64,000 bases of DNA, taken from assembly GCF_018119395.1 (NCBI RefSeq), contig NZ_JAGPWD010000010.1:1-64000 (forward strand), written 5' to 3'. The notes under the pieces are model-generated. The model was not told the DNA's origin, did no database searches, and saw only the letters and a program-made list of their open reading frames with translations. Positions 9,265-17,272 of this stretch are shown in pieces. Position 1 is the stretch's first letter; the number at the start of each line of letters is the position of its first letter. A program made the position numbers and the translations under genes. The DNA is from Massilia sp. ZL223. GTDB lineage: Bacteria > Pseudomonadota > Gammaproteobacteria > Burkholderiales > Burkholderiaceae_D.

Positions 9265-11196
9265 ATGCCTGCCGCTCCTTTGCCGTCCGACGAAGCCGAA
9301 CGCCTGGCGCTGCTGCACGCCCTGGCCCTGCTCGACACGCCCGCCGAGCCGCTGTTCGACCGCGTCACGCGGCTGGCGAGCAGGCTGCTGGGCGTGCCGA
9401 TGGCGCTGTTCACCCTGATCGATGCCGAGCGCCAGTGGTTCAAGTCGCGCGTCGGACTCGACGAGACGGAAACCCCGCGCGAGCTCGCATTCTGCGCCCA
9501 CGCGATCCTCCACGACGCGCCGCTCGTGGTGCCGGATGCGACCCAGGACGAGCGTTTCCGCAGCAACCCGCTGGTCACCGGGGCGCCGAATATCCGCTTC
9601 TACGCGGGCGTGCCGATCCGCACCGGCGCGGAGCTGGCGATCGGCACCCTATGCGTGGTCGACACCCAGCCGAGGGAGCTCGGCGACGAGGACCTGGCGG
9701 TGCTGGCCGACCTGGCCGCGATCATCACCGAGGAAGTCCGCTACCGCGAACGGCTGGCGGTGGCGCGCGACCAGCTGGCGCGCACGGGCGAGGTGCTCGG
9801 CGCGAGCGAGGCGCGCTTCCGCGCGGTGTTCGAGGCGGCCGTGGTCGGCATCGCCCTGGTCTTGCCCGACGGGACCTGGGTCAGTGTCAACCCGGCCCTG
9901 TGCCAGATCCTCGGCTATACCGAGCAGGAGCTGCTGGGGATCCGCTTCCCGGAAATCACTTATCCGCCCGATCGCGCCGAGGACGCCGAACTGATCCGGC
10001 GCCTGCACGCCGGCGAGATCGAACGCTTGACCCGCCAGAAACGCTATGTGCGCAAGGACGGCAGCCTGGTCTGGATCCAGGTCGATGTCTCGCGCAAGCT
10101 GGGGCCGAGCGGCGAGCACGAGTACAACGTCGCGGTGGTCAAGGACATCGACGCCCAGAAGCGGGCGGAGCAAGAGGTGGCCGCGCTGCACGCCGACCTC
10201 GAACGGCGGGTCGACGAGCGCACGCGCGCGCTGCAGGAAGCCATCCAGCGCCAGCGCCAGGCCGAGCAGGACCTGCGCGCGCGCGAGGTCCAGCTGCGCA
10301 CCGTGATCGAGAACGCCTACGACGCCTACATCAGCCTCGACCGCCACGGCCGGGTCACGGCCTGGAACCGCCAGGCCGAGGAGACTTTCGGCTGGCGCGC
10401 CGAAGAGGCGCTCGGCGCCACGCTGGAACGCCTGATCATCCCGCCCGAGCTGGCCGGCGCCCACCAGGCCGGCATGCGGCGCTACCTGTCGACCGGGGTG
10501 GCGAAGGTGGTCGACCGCCGCCTGGAACTGCCCGCCGTGCGGCGCGACGGCAGCCGCCTGATGGTGGAGCTGCGGCTGCGGGCCCTTGACATCGACGGCG
10601 AGCCGCTGTTCAGCGCCTTCCTGCACGACATTACGGAGCGCAAGGAAGCCGAGGCGCGGCGCGAATACGAAAGCCGCCACGACCTGCTGACCGGCCTGCC
10701 GAACCGGCGCGCGCTGATGGAAGCCCTGCCGGTGGTGCAGTCGCGCGCCGGCCGCAGCGGCCGCACCATGGGCCTGCTGTTCCTCGACCTGGACGGCTTC
10801 AAGGCCATCAATGACGAATTCGGCCACGATGCGGGCGACGCCCTGCTGCGGGTGCTCGCCGACCGCCTGCGCGCCGCGGTGCGCAAGACCGACAGCGTGT
10901 TCCGCCTTGCGGGCGACGAGTTCACCGTGGTGCTCGAAGACCTGGGCGAGACCAGGATGGACGCGCACGCCGTCGCCGCCAAGCTGATCGACGTCCTGTC
11001 CGAGCCGGCCAGCCTGTGGAATACCCAGGTCCAGGTCGGGGCCAGCGTCGGCATCGCGTTGTGCCCGCCGGGCGCCGGCCTGGGCCCCGAGGCGCTGATC
11101 CGCGAGGCCGACCAGCGCATGTACGAGGCCAAGCGTGCCGGGCGCGGCTGCATCAGGCCGGAAGCCCAGCCGGAAGTTGTTCAACAAAGCCCTTGA
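9265..11196 (+). CDS. GAF-PAS-PAS-GGDEF diguanylate cyclase
   Basis: A soluble 643-residue sensor that should make c-di-GMP from two GTP. Domains in order: GAF (about 10-165, beginning with the LALLHALALLDTPAEPLFDRVTRLA pattern), PAS 1 (180-310, ending in a PAC segment), a coiled linker (EQEVAALHADLERRVDERTRAL), PAS 2 (345-465) and GGDEF (480-640). The signature motif is AGDEF at 549-553, a variant with Ala for the first Gly that many active cyclases tolerate. I chose ATG 9265, where GAF homology begins, over an in-frame TTG at 9178; the ribosome site is weak either way. No EAL domain follows. Its stop codon overlaps the -35 box of the copper promoter. Confidence 0.9.
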   Translation: MPAAPLPSDEAERLALLHALALLDTPAEPLFDRVTRLASRLLGVPMALFTLIDAERQWFKSRVGLDETETPRELAFCAHAILHDAPLVVPDATQDERFRSNPLVTGAPNIRFYAGVPIRTGAELAIGTLCVVDTQPRELGDEDLAVLADLAAIITEEVRYRERLAVARDQLARTGEVLGASEARFRAVFEAAVVGIALVLPDGTWVSVNPALCQILGYTEQELLGIRFPEITYPPDRAEDAELIRRLHAGEIERLTRQKRYVRKDGSLVWIQVDVSRKLGPSGEHEYNVAVVKDIDAQKRAEQEVAALHADLERRVDERTRALQEAIQRQRQAEQDLRAREVQLRTVIENAYDAYISLDRHGRVTAWNRQAEETFGWRAEEALGATLERLIIPPELAGAHQAGMRRYLSTGVAKVVDRRLELPAVRRDGSRLMVELRLRALDIDGEPLFSAFLHDITERKEAEARREYESRHDLLTGLPNRRALMEALPVVQSRAGRSGRTMGLLFLDLDGFKAINDEFGHDAGDALLRVLADRLRAAVRKTDSVFRLAGDEFTVVLEDLGETRMDAHAVAAKLIDVLSEPASLWNTQVQVGASVGIALCPPGAGLGPEALIREADQRMYEAKRAGRGCIRPEAQPEVVQQSP

Positions 11197-11223
11197 CCTT
11201 CCCATCGTGGGAAGGAATATGCT
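11193..11223 (+). promoter_or_regulatory. CueR-type (MerR family) copper promoter
   Basis: -35 TTGACC (11193-11198) and -10 TATGCT (11218-11223) are 19 bp apart, the overlong spacer typical of MerR-family promoters. The spacer carries the dyad CCTTCCCA-TCG-TGGGAAGG (11197-11215), which matches the known CueR operator. Copper-bound CueR would untwist this promoter and start the copA transcript. The -35 overlaps the upstream stop codon. No cueR gene is in the window. Confidence 0.9.
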
Positions 11224-11250
11224 GTCCATATGTGATCGAGGAGAAAGCAT

Positions 11251-13707
11251 ATGGATACCGAAGTAGAAAGCCGCGACACGACCCTGCGCATCGGCGGCAT
11301 GACCTGCGCGTCCTGCGTGGCGCGGGTCGAAAAGGCGCTGCAGGCGGTGCCGGGCGTGGAAAGCGCCAGCGTCAACCTGGCGACGGAGAAAGCGACCGTG
11401 CACGGCGCCGCCGCGCCCGAGGCGCTGCGCGAGGCGGTGCAGGCGGCCGGTTACGAAGCCGCCGAGGTGGAAGAGGGCGCACCGGCGATTGCGCCCGAGG
11501 CGGCTGGCAAGGGCGGCCTGCCGTCCTGGTGGCCGGTGGCTGCCGCGGCGCTGCTGAGCATTCCGCTGGTGGCGCCGATGGCCGGCCAGCTGTTCGGCAT
11601 GGATTGGATGCTGCCCGGCTGGATCCAGCTGCTGCTGGCGACCCCGGTCCAGTTCTGGCTCGGCGCGCGCTTCTACCGCGCCGGCTGGAAGGCCTTGCGC
11701 GCCTTCAGCGGCAACATGGACTTGCTGGTGGCGATCGGCACCAGCGCCGCCTACGGCCTCTCGCTCTACCTGCTGCTGTCGCACGGCGGCCATGCCCACC
11801 TGTACTTCGAATCGTCGGCGGTCGTCATCACCCTGGTCCTGCTGGGCAAATGGCTGGAAGGCCGCGCCAAGCGCCAGACGGTGCAGGCGATCGAGGCGCT
11901 GGAAGCGCTGCGCGCTAGTTCCGCCCTGGTGCGCAGGGACGGGCGCGAGCTTCGCGTGCCGCTGGCCGAACTGGCCAAGGGCGACCTGATGGTGGTGCTG
12001 CCGGGCGAACGCCTGCCGGCCGACGGCCTGGTCGAGGAGGGCGCCAGCCACCTGGACGAGTCGCTGCTGACCGGCGAGAGCCTGCCGGTGGCGAAGAGGG
12101 CAGGCGACAAGGCGACCGGCGGCGCGGTCAATGGCGAAGGCTTGCTGCTGGTGCGGGCGACGGCGGTCGGCGCGGAGTCGATGCTGTCGCAGATCATCCG
12201 CATGGTGGAGGATGCGCAGGCGGTGAAGGCGCCGATCCAGCGCCTGGTCGACCGCGTCAGCGCGGTGTTCGTGCCGGTCGTCCTGCTCATCTCGCTGCTT
12301 ACCTTGATTGGATGGGGCCTGCTCACCGGCGACTGGCAGCAGGCGCTGCTCAACGCGGTGGCGGTGCAGGTGATCGCCTGCCCCTGTGCGCTGGGCCTGG
12401 CCACGCCGACCGCGATCATGGTCGGCACCGGCGCGGCGGCGCGCCACGGCATCCTGATCAAGGACGCCGAAGCGCTGGAAACCGCGCATGCGGTGGACGT
12501 CGTCGTGTTCGACAAGACCGGCACCCTGACCGAGGGCAAACCGGCGGTGGCGGCGGTGGAAGGCGGCGACGGGGCGGCGGTGCTGCAGCTGGCCTGGGCG
12601 GTGCAGCAGTACAGCGCCCACCCGCTGGCGCGCGCCGTGGCCGAAGCGGCGGCGGAGCGTGGCCTGCATCTGATGGAAGCCAGCGAGGCGGCGGCCCTGC
12701 CGGGACGCGGCGTGCGCGCCGAGGTCGGTGGCGCCAGCGTCTTCCTGGGTAACCGCCGCCTGATGGAAGAACTGGGCGTGCGCGACGGCCTGGAGACTGC
12801 GGCGGCCCACGAACAGGCAGGGCGCACCGTGTCCTGGCTGGCCGAGCGGCGCGGAGAACGGGTGAAGGTACTGGGTCTGCTGGCCTTCGGCGACCGCCTC
12901 AAGCCCGGCGCGCAGGCAGCCGTGGCGCGTCTCAAGGCCATGGGTGTGGAACCCGTGATGCTGACCGGGGACAACCAGGGCGCCGCGCAGGCGGTGGCGG
13001 CCCAGCTGGGCATCGCGCGCTTCCACGCCGAGGTGCTCCCGGCCGACAAGGCGAGAGTGGTCGAGCTGCTGCGCCAGGACGGGAAAAAGGTCGCCATGGT
13101 CGGCGACGGCATCAACGACGCGCCGGCGCTGGCCGCGGCCGATGTCGGCATGGCCATGGCCGGCGGCACCGACGTCGCCATGCATACGGCGGGCGTGACC
13201 CTGATGCGCGGCGATCCCGGCCTGGTGCCGGACGCCATCGCCGTGTCGCAGCGCAGCTACCGCAAGATCCGCCAGAACCTGGGCTGGGCCTTCGTCTACA
13301 ACCTGATCGGCGTGCCGCTGGCCGCCTTCGGCCTGCTCAATCCGGTCCTGGCCGGCGCCGCGATGGCGCTCAGTTCCGTGAGCGTGGTCGCCAACGCGCT
13401 GCTGCTGCGCCGCTGGGAGCCGGCCGCGCGTATGCATGCCGAAGCACCGATTTCAATCACCACCGGGGCCGCCGCGCCCTACCAACAAGGAGGAAACACC
13501 ATGTATGAACTCACCGTGGAAGGCATGAGCTGCGGCCACTGCGTCGGCCGCGTCACCAAGTCGGTCCAGGACGTCGACCAGGACGCCAAGGTCGCCATCG
13601 ACCTGCCGACCAAGAAGGTGCGCATCGACAGCCAGGCCGACCTGGAGCAGATCGCCGCCGCCATCGACGCGGCCGGCTATCCGGTCAGCGCACGTTCGGC
13701 TGCCTGA
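11251..13707 (+). CDS. copA: Cu(I)-exporting P1B-type ATPase CopA fused to a C-terminal CopZ domain
   Basis: Inner-membrane ATPase that pumps Cu(I) out of the cytoplasm, 818 residues. The N-terminal HMA domain binds copper through MTCASC (Cys19, Cys22). The membrane core carries CPC at 377-379; DKTGT gives the phosphorylated Asp421; [20 protein letters not shown] is the hinge motif. After the last helices and a short linker, a second HMA domain (751-818, MSCGHC with Cys761 and Cys764) closes the protein, which is unusual because HMA domains normally sit at the N-terminus. This tail reads as a complete copper chaperone with its own ribosome site, annotated separately. GAGGAG lies seven bases before the ATG. 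The CueR-type promoter indicates copper induction. Confidence 0.96.
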   Translation: MDTEVESRDTTLRIGGMTCASCVARVEKALQAVPGVESASVNLATEKATVHGAAAPEALREAVQAAGYEAAEVEEGAPAIAPEAAGKGGLPSWWPVAAAALLSIPLVAPMAGQLFGMDWMLPGWIQLLLATPVQFWLGARFYRAGWKALRAFSGNMDLLVAIGTSAAYGLSLYLLLSHGGHAHLYFESSAVVITLVLLGKWLEGRAKRQTVQAIEALEALRASSALVRRDGRELRVPLAELAKGDLMVVLPGERLPADGLVEEGASHLDESLLTGESLPVAKRAGDKATGGAVNGEGLLLVRATAVGAESMLSQIIRMVEDAQAVKAPIQRLVDRVSAVFVPVVLLISLLTLIGWGLLTGDWQQALLNAVAVQVIACPCALGLATPTAIMVGTGAAARHGILIKDAEALETAHAVDVVVFDKTGTLTEGKPAVAAVEGGDGAAVLQLAWAVQQYSAHPLARAVAEAAAERGLHLMEASEAAALPGRGVRAEVGGASVFLGNRRLMEELGVRDGLETAAAHEQAGRTVSWLAERRGERVKVLGLLAFGDRLKPGAQAAVARLKAMGVEPVMLTGDNQGAAQAVAAQLGIARFHAEVLPADKARVVELLRQDGKKVAMVGDGINDAPALAAADVGMAMAGGTDVAMHTAGVTLMRGDPGLVPDAIAVSQRSYRKIRQNLGWAFVYNLIGVPLAAFGLLNPVLAGAAMALSSVSVVANALLLRRWEPAARMHAEAPISITTGAAAPYQQGGNTMYELTVEGMSCGHCVGRVTKSVQDVDQDAKVAIDLPTKKVRIDSQADLEQIAAAIDAAGYPVSARSAA
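13501..13707 (+). CDS. copZ: CopZ-like copper chaperone, in-frame internal start within copA
   Basis: The last 68 codons of the copA frame begin with ATG preceded by AAGGAGG-AAACACC, a near-perfect Shine-Dalgarno with ideal spacing. The product is a stand-alone-sized HMA protein ([18 protein letters not shown]..., ending near AGYPVSA), like CopZ chaperones that usually follow copA as separate genes. No stop codon separates the two: the Shine-Dalgarno itself is read as Gln-Gly-Gly of the fusion. The cell may therefore make both the CopA-CopZ fusion and free CopZ from one frame. The internal start is strongly indicated by sequence but not proven. Confidence 0.75.
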   Translation: MYELTVEGMSCGHCVGRVTKSVQDVDQDAKVAIDLPTKKVRIDSQADLEQIAAAIDAAGYPVSARSAA

Positions 13708-13866
13708 TCAGGTGCCGGCGGCGATAGCGATATCAGGTCAAAAAATCTGTACCGCCGGTATCAATTACGTTATATTTTGATAGAAACTGAACAAGGCAAG
13801 ACCGCATGACGAGCTGAACCGATACGACTACCGCCGGGCATTGCCGGCGGCTTCCTGGGACAAGCA

Positions 13867-16599
13867 ATGCGAGATGGCGTGCTGGCAGAACCGACCGACC
13901 TGGCGAAACACCCGCCCACGCGCTCGCAGCTGCGCAACGTCATCGGCGTTCTTGTCATCCTCGCGCTCCTGTTCGCCATCCTGGCCCCGGCGGCCGGCAC
14001 GCCGCTGCCGGTGGCGCCGGAATTCCTCCCCATGTACCAGTCGGTGCTGGTGGCTAGCAACCTGCTCACCGGCATACTCCTGCTGGGACATCTGCATACC
14101 GGGCGCTCGCTGGCGCTCGGCATCCTCTCCCTCGGCTACCTGTTCACCGCGCTGATCGCGGTGGCCCACATGCTGACCTTTCCCGGCCTGTTCTTCGACC
14201 ACGGCATGCTGGGCGGGAATGCCCAGACCGCGCCCTGGCTGAACATCGCCTGGCACCTGCTGTACCCGCTGTTCGTGCTCGGCTATACAGTGCCTTACCG
14301 CAGCGCGCTGCCGGCCCACTTCATGCGCCTGGGCGGCCTGCTGACGGCCTTGTTCGTGGCGAGCCTGCTCATGATGTCGACCTCGGGCGCCCTCTACCTG
14401 CCGGCCCTGATGGAAGGCTCGCGCTACCTGCCGCTGTACCGCTGGCTGAGCGCCGCCATCCTGGTGCTGTCGCTGTGGACCCTGTGGACCACGGCGCGCA
14501 AGCGCCCGCGCAGCGTGCTCGACGTCTGGCTGACGGTGGCGATGGCGTCCTGGGTGTTCGAGGTGGCGCTGTCCGGCGTGCTCAATGGCGCACGCTACGA
14601 CCTCGGTTTCTATGCGGGACGCATGTATGGGCTGGCGGCTTCGCTGTTCGTGCTGGGGGCGCTGGCCAAGGACAACATCGGCCTGCACGCGCGCCTTCAG
14701 GCCACCTTCCACGAGATGGTCGACACGCGCGCCCGCGCCCAGTGGCAAAGCCTGCTCGGCACGGTGCTGCGCCAGCTCCCGGACGGCGTCCTGATCGTCG
14801 ACCGCGAAGGCCGCTGCGTGATGGCCAACGACCAGGCCATGCGCATGGCCCAGCACTTCGTTCCAGCGGACGCGAAAGGCGAGGCCGGGCTGGGGCCGGC
14901 CACCATGCTGTCCCTGATCGGCGAGCCGGTGCGGCGCGCCATCGAAGGCCAGGCCTTTCGCGACGCGATGCTGGAAACCAGTTCTGGCGAAGCGCGGCGC
15001 GTGTACGCGGTCAGCGGCGCCCAGCTGCGCGACGGCGCGGCCGAACTGGCGGCGGCCGTGGTGGTACTGGACGACATCACCGAACGCACCGAGGCCAGCG
15101 CCGCCCTGGCGCGCGCGCTCGACCAGACCCGCTACCTGATCGAGCACACGCCGCTGGCCGTGATCGAATGGGACCGCGACTTCCGGATCAAGCTGTGGAA
15201 CCGGCGCGCCGAGGAGCTGTTCGGCTGGCGCGCCGCGGAGGCGATCGGCCAGCGCATCGATGCGGTGCCGTTCATCCACGAGGAAGACGCGGCCAAGGTC
15301 ACGGAGGTGGTCACGCGCCTGGTCGATTCGGCCACCAAGTACGTCAAGTCGAACAACCGCAACCGCACGCGCGACGGGCGCGTGTTGTGCTGCGAGTGGT
15401 ACAACTCGGTGCTGCACGACGAGCACGGCGAGATCGTGACCGGCTTCTCGCTGGTGCTGGACGTGAGCGAGCGCGAACAGGCCATGGACGCGCTCAAGGA
15501 AGCCGACAAGCGCAAGGACGTCTACATCGCCACCCTGGCGCACGAGCTGCGCAACCCGCTGGCGCCGATCGCCAACGCGGCCTCGCTCCTGCGCAGCAAG
15601 CAGCTGCAGCCGGACCGCATCGAGTGGATCGCCGCCATGGTCAGCCGCCAGACGGCCCAGATGTCGCGCCTGCTGGACGACCTGCTCGACGTCTCGCGCA
15701 TCAGCCGCGGCAAGATCGAGCTGCGGCGCGCGCGGGTGGAGCTGGGACGCCTGATCCGCGACACCCTGCAGACCAGCATGCCGCTGATCGAGGCCGGGCG
15801 CCACCAGGTGCAGCTCGACCTGTGCGCCGAACCGCAATGGGTGGACGCGGACGCGCTGCGCCTGACCCAGGTGCTGGCCAACCTGATCAACAATGCGGCC
15901 AAGTACACGCCGGCCTGCGGCGTGATCGAGATCGCGCTCAAGGCGGCGGACGGCATGGCCGAGGTGACGGTGCGCGACAACGGCGTGGGCCTGGAGCCGG
16001 AGATGCTCGAGCGCGTGTTCGACCCCTTCGTGCAGGTGGCCAGCGCCAGCCACCTGGCCCAGGGCGGGCTCGGCATCGGCCTGTCCCTGGCCAAGGGCCT
16101 GGTCGAGCTCCACGGCGGCGCGATCACGGCCGCCAGCGAGGGCCCCGGCAAGGGGTCGAGCTTCACCATACGCCTGCCGCTCGACACCGGCATGGAAGCG
16201 GCCGCCGGCGAACCGGCGCCGGCGAGCGAGGAAGGCACGCTGTGCTGCGACATCCTGATCGCAGACGACAATGCCGACGCCGCCGAATCGCTGGCCTGGC
16301 TGCTGCGCTCGGAAGGAGCGAGCGTCCAGGTGGCGCACGACGGCGCCCAGGCGCTGCGCCTGTTCAATGCGCGCCCGGCGCGGATCGCGGTGCTGGATCT
16401 CGGCATGCCCGAAATGAGCGGGCTGGAAGTGGCCCAGGTGCTGTCGCGCCGTGTGCCCAGGCCTTTCCTGGTGGCGGTGACGGGGCGGGGACGCAAGGAA
16501 GACCGCCTGGCCTCCTTCGAGGCGGGCTTCAACGAGCACCTGACCAAGCCGGTCGCGCCGCAGCAACTAATCGAGCTGCTGCGCCAGGCCTGTACCTAG
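13867..16599 (+). CDS. membrane hybrid histidine kinase (MASE4-like, PAS, PAS, HisKA, HATPase, REC)
   Basis: A 910-residue inner-membrane sensor. Residues 25-275 form about seven or eight hydrophobic helices resembling the MASE4 sensory domain. Two PAS domains follow (about 295-410 and 420-545; the second contains VIEWDRDFRIKLWNRRAEELFGW). HisKA carries LAHELRNPLAPIANAASLL with the phospho-acceptor His559; HATPase has NLINNAAKYTP, DNGVGLEPEMLERVFDPF and [18 protein letters not shown]. The C-terminal receiver has Asp844 (VLDLGMPEMSG) and a TKPV lysine. The signal is unknown. There is no strong ribosome site at the ATG, so the exact start is uncertain. No cognate regulator is adjacent. Confidence 0.9.
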   Translation: MRDGVLAEPTDLAKHPPTRSQLRNVIGVLVILALLFAILAPAAGTPLPVAPEFLPMYQSVLVASNLLTGILLLGHLHTGRSLALGILSLGYLFTALIAVAHMLTFPGLFFDHGMLGGNAQTAPWLNIAWHLLYPLFVLGYTVPYRSALPAHFMRLGGLLTALFVASLLMMSTSGALYLPALMEGSRYLPLYRWLSAAILVLSLWTLWTTARKRPRSVLDVWLTVAMASWVFEVALSGVLNGARYDLGFYAGRMYGLAASLFVLGALAKDNIGLHARLQATFHEMVDTRARAQWQSLLGTVLRQLPDGVLIVDREGRCVMANDQAMRMAQHFVPADAKGEAGLGPATMLSLIGEPVRRAIEGQAFRDAMLETSSGEARRVYAVSGAQLRDGAAELAAAVVVLDDITERTEASAALARALDQTRYLIEHTPLAVIEWDRDFRIKLWNRRAEELFGWRAAEAIGQRIDAVPFIHEEDAAKVTEVVTRLVDSATKYVKSNNRNRTRDGRVLCCEWYNSVLHDEHGEIVTGFSLVLDVSEREQAMDALKEADKRKDVYIATLAHELRNPLAPIANAASLLRSKQLQPDRIEWIAAMVSRQTAQMSRLLDDLLDVSRISRGKIELRRARVELGRLIRDTLQTSMPLIEAGRHQVQLDLCAEPQWVDADALRLTQVLANLINNAAKYTPACGVIEIALKAADGMAEVTVRDNGVGLEPEMLERVFDPFVQVASASHLAQGGLGIGLSLAKGLVELHGGAITAASEGPGKGSSFTIRLPLDTGMEAAAGEPAPASEEGTLCCDILIADDNADAAESLAWLLRSEGASVQVAHDGAQALRLFNARPARIAVLDLGMPEMSGLEVAQVLSRRVPRPFLVAVTGRGRKEDRLASFEAGFNEHLTKPVAPQQLIELLRQACT

Positions 16600-16695
16600 C
16601 GCGGCAAACATGCAACAGATGGTTTCATGGAGTGATTGCCAAATTATTAACATCCTGCTAGCATCCGCGCACCTTCATCACCAGGAAAGCTTGCC

Positions 16696-17097
16696 GTGGA
16701 AATGCTGACGCGCCTGTTCAGGCCCCGCCGCCGGAAGACCCAGCAGGAAGTGGCCGGACGCGCGGCCGAGGTCATCCGGCAGGTGCTGTTCGACGTCGGC
16801 GTCGACCGCTTCCTCAACGGCACCGTGCTGCTCGACCCGCAATTTCGGCTGCGCTTCTTATCCGCCGCGCCGCCCGCCTGGCCGGAGAGCGCCGTGATCC
16901 TGGGCCTGCGCGATCTTCCCGAGGCGCTGATCCTGCGCGCCTATGTGGGCGAGGCCAGTCTCGACGCCGTCGCGCTGCGCCGCCATACCCCCTTGCTGGC
17001 CGATGGCCTGATGCGCGAGCTGCTGGCGCGTTCGCCCGCGCTACGCGCCTTGCCGGCCAGCGACGCTCTGCGCGACCGCCGGCTGCTGGTGCGCTGA
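16696..17097 (+). CDS. small protein of unknown function
   Basis: A 133-residue protein with no family I recognise. It begins with a basic stretch (LTRLFRPRRRKTQQEV), then a helical segment (AEVIRQVLFDVGVDRFLNG) and a hydrophobic, Leu/Ala-rich remainder without a clear membrane helix or signal peptide. AGGAAAG lies upstream of a GTG at 16696 and an ATG at 16702, and either could be used. Codon usage is like its neighbours. It follows the hybrid kinase by 96 bp and could be cotranscribed with it. Confidence 0.6.
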   Translation: MEMLTRLFRPRRRKTQQEVAGRAAEVIRQVLFDVGVDRFLNGTVLLDPQFRLRFLSAAPPAWPESAVILGLRDLPEALILRAYVGEASLDAVALRRHTPLLADGLMRELLARSPALRALPASDALRDRRLLVR

Positions 17098-17167
17098 ACC
17101 CGGTGCGCTGATCCTGTGCGCGCCGCCGCGTCCAGCGGCGCTATGCTTGCGTTGCGCCTCCCCGGCG

Positions 17168-17193
17168 CCCTTGATTAGCTCCCTTGATTAGCT
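17168..17193. repeat. 13-bp tandem duplication
   Basis: CCCTTGATTAGCT occurs twice head to tail in the short leader before the acetyltransferase gene. It looks like a recent slippage duplication; no function is evident. Confidence 0.7.
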
Positions 17194-17272
17194 CAGGAAA
17201 GGAGTCGCGCATGCTTCGGGCAAGGTATTCTCCCGCCAAATCCGGCGTTACCCGGGCCGGGGCGGGGCAGGC

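Noticed and set aside
9649-13437. 1262-codon open frame antisense to the diguanylate cyclase and copA
   Set aside because: It is an antisense shadow of GC-rich genes: composition is dominated by His, Gln, Arg, Gly and Ala, it has no domain, and both sense genes are certain.
13828-16566. 912-codon open frame opposite the MASE4-like kinase
   Set aside because: Low-complexity His/Gln/Arg translation, no start signal and no recognisable domain; antisense to a clear kinase.
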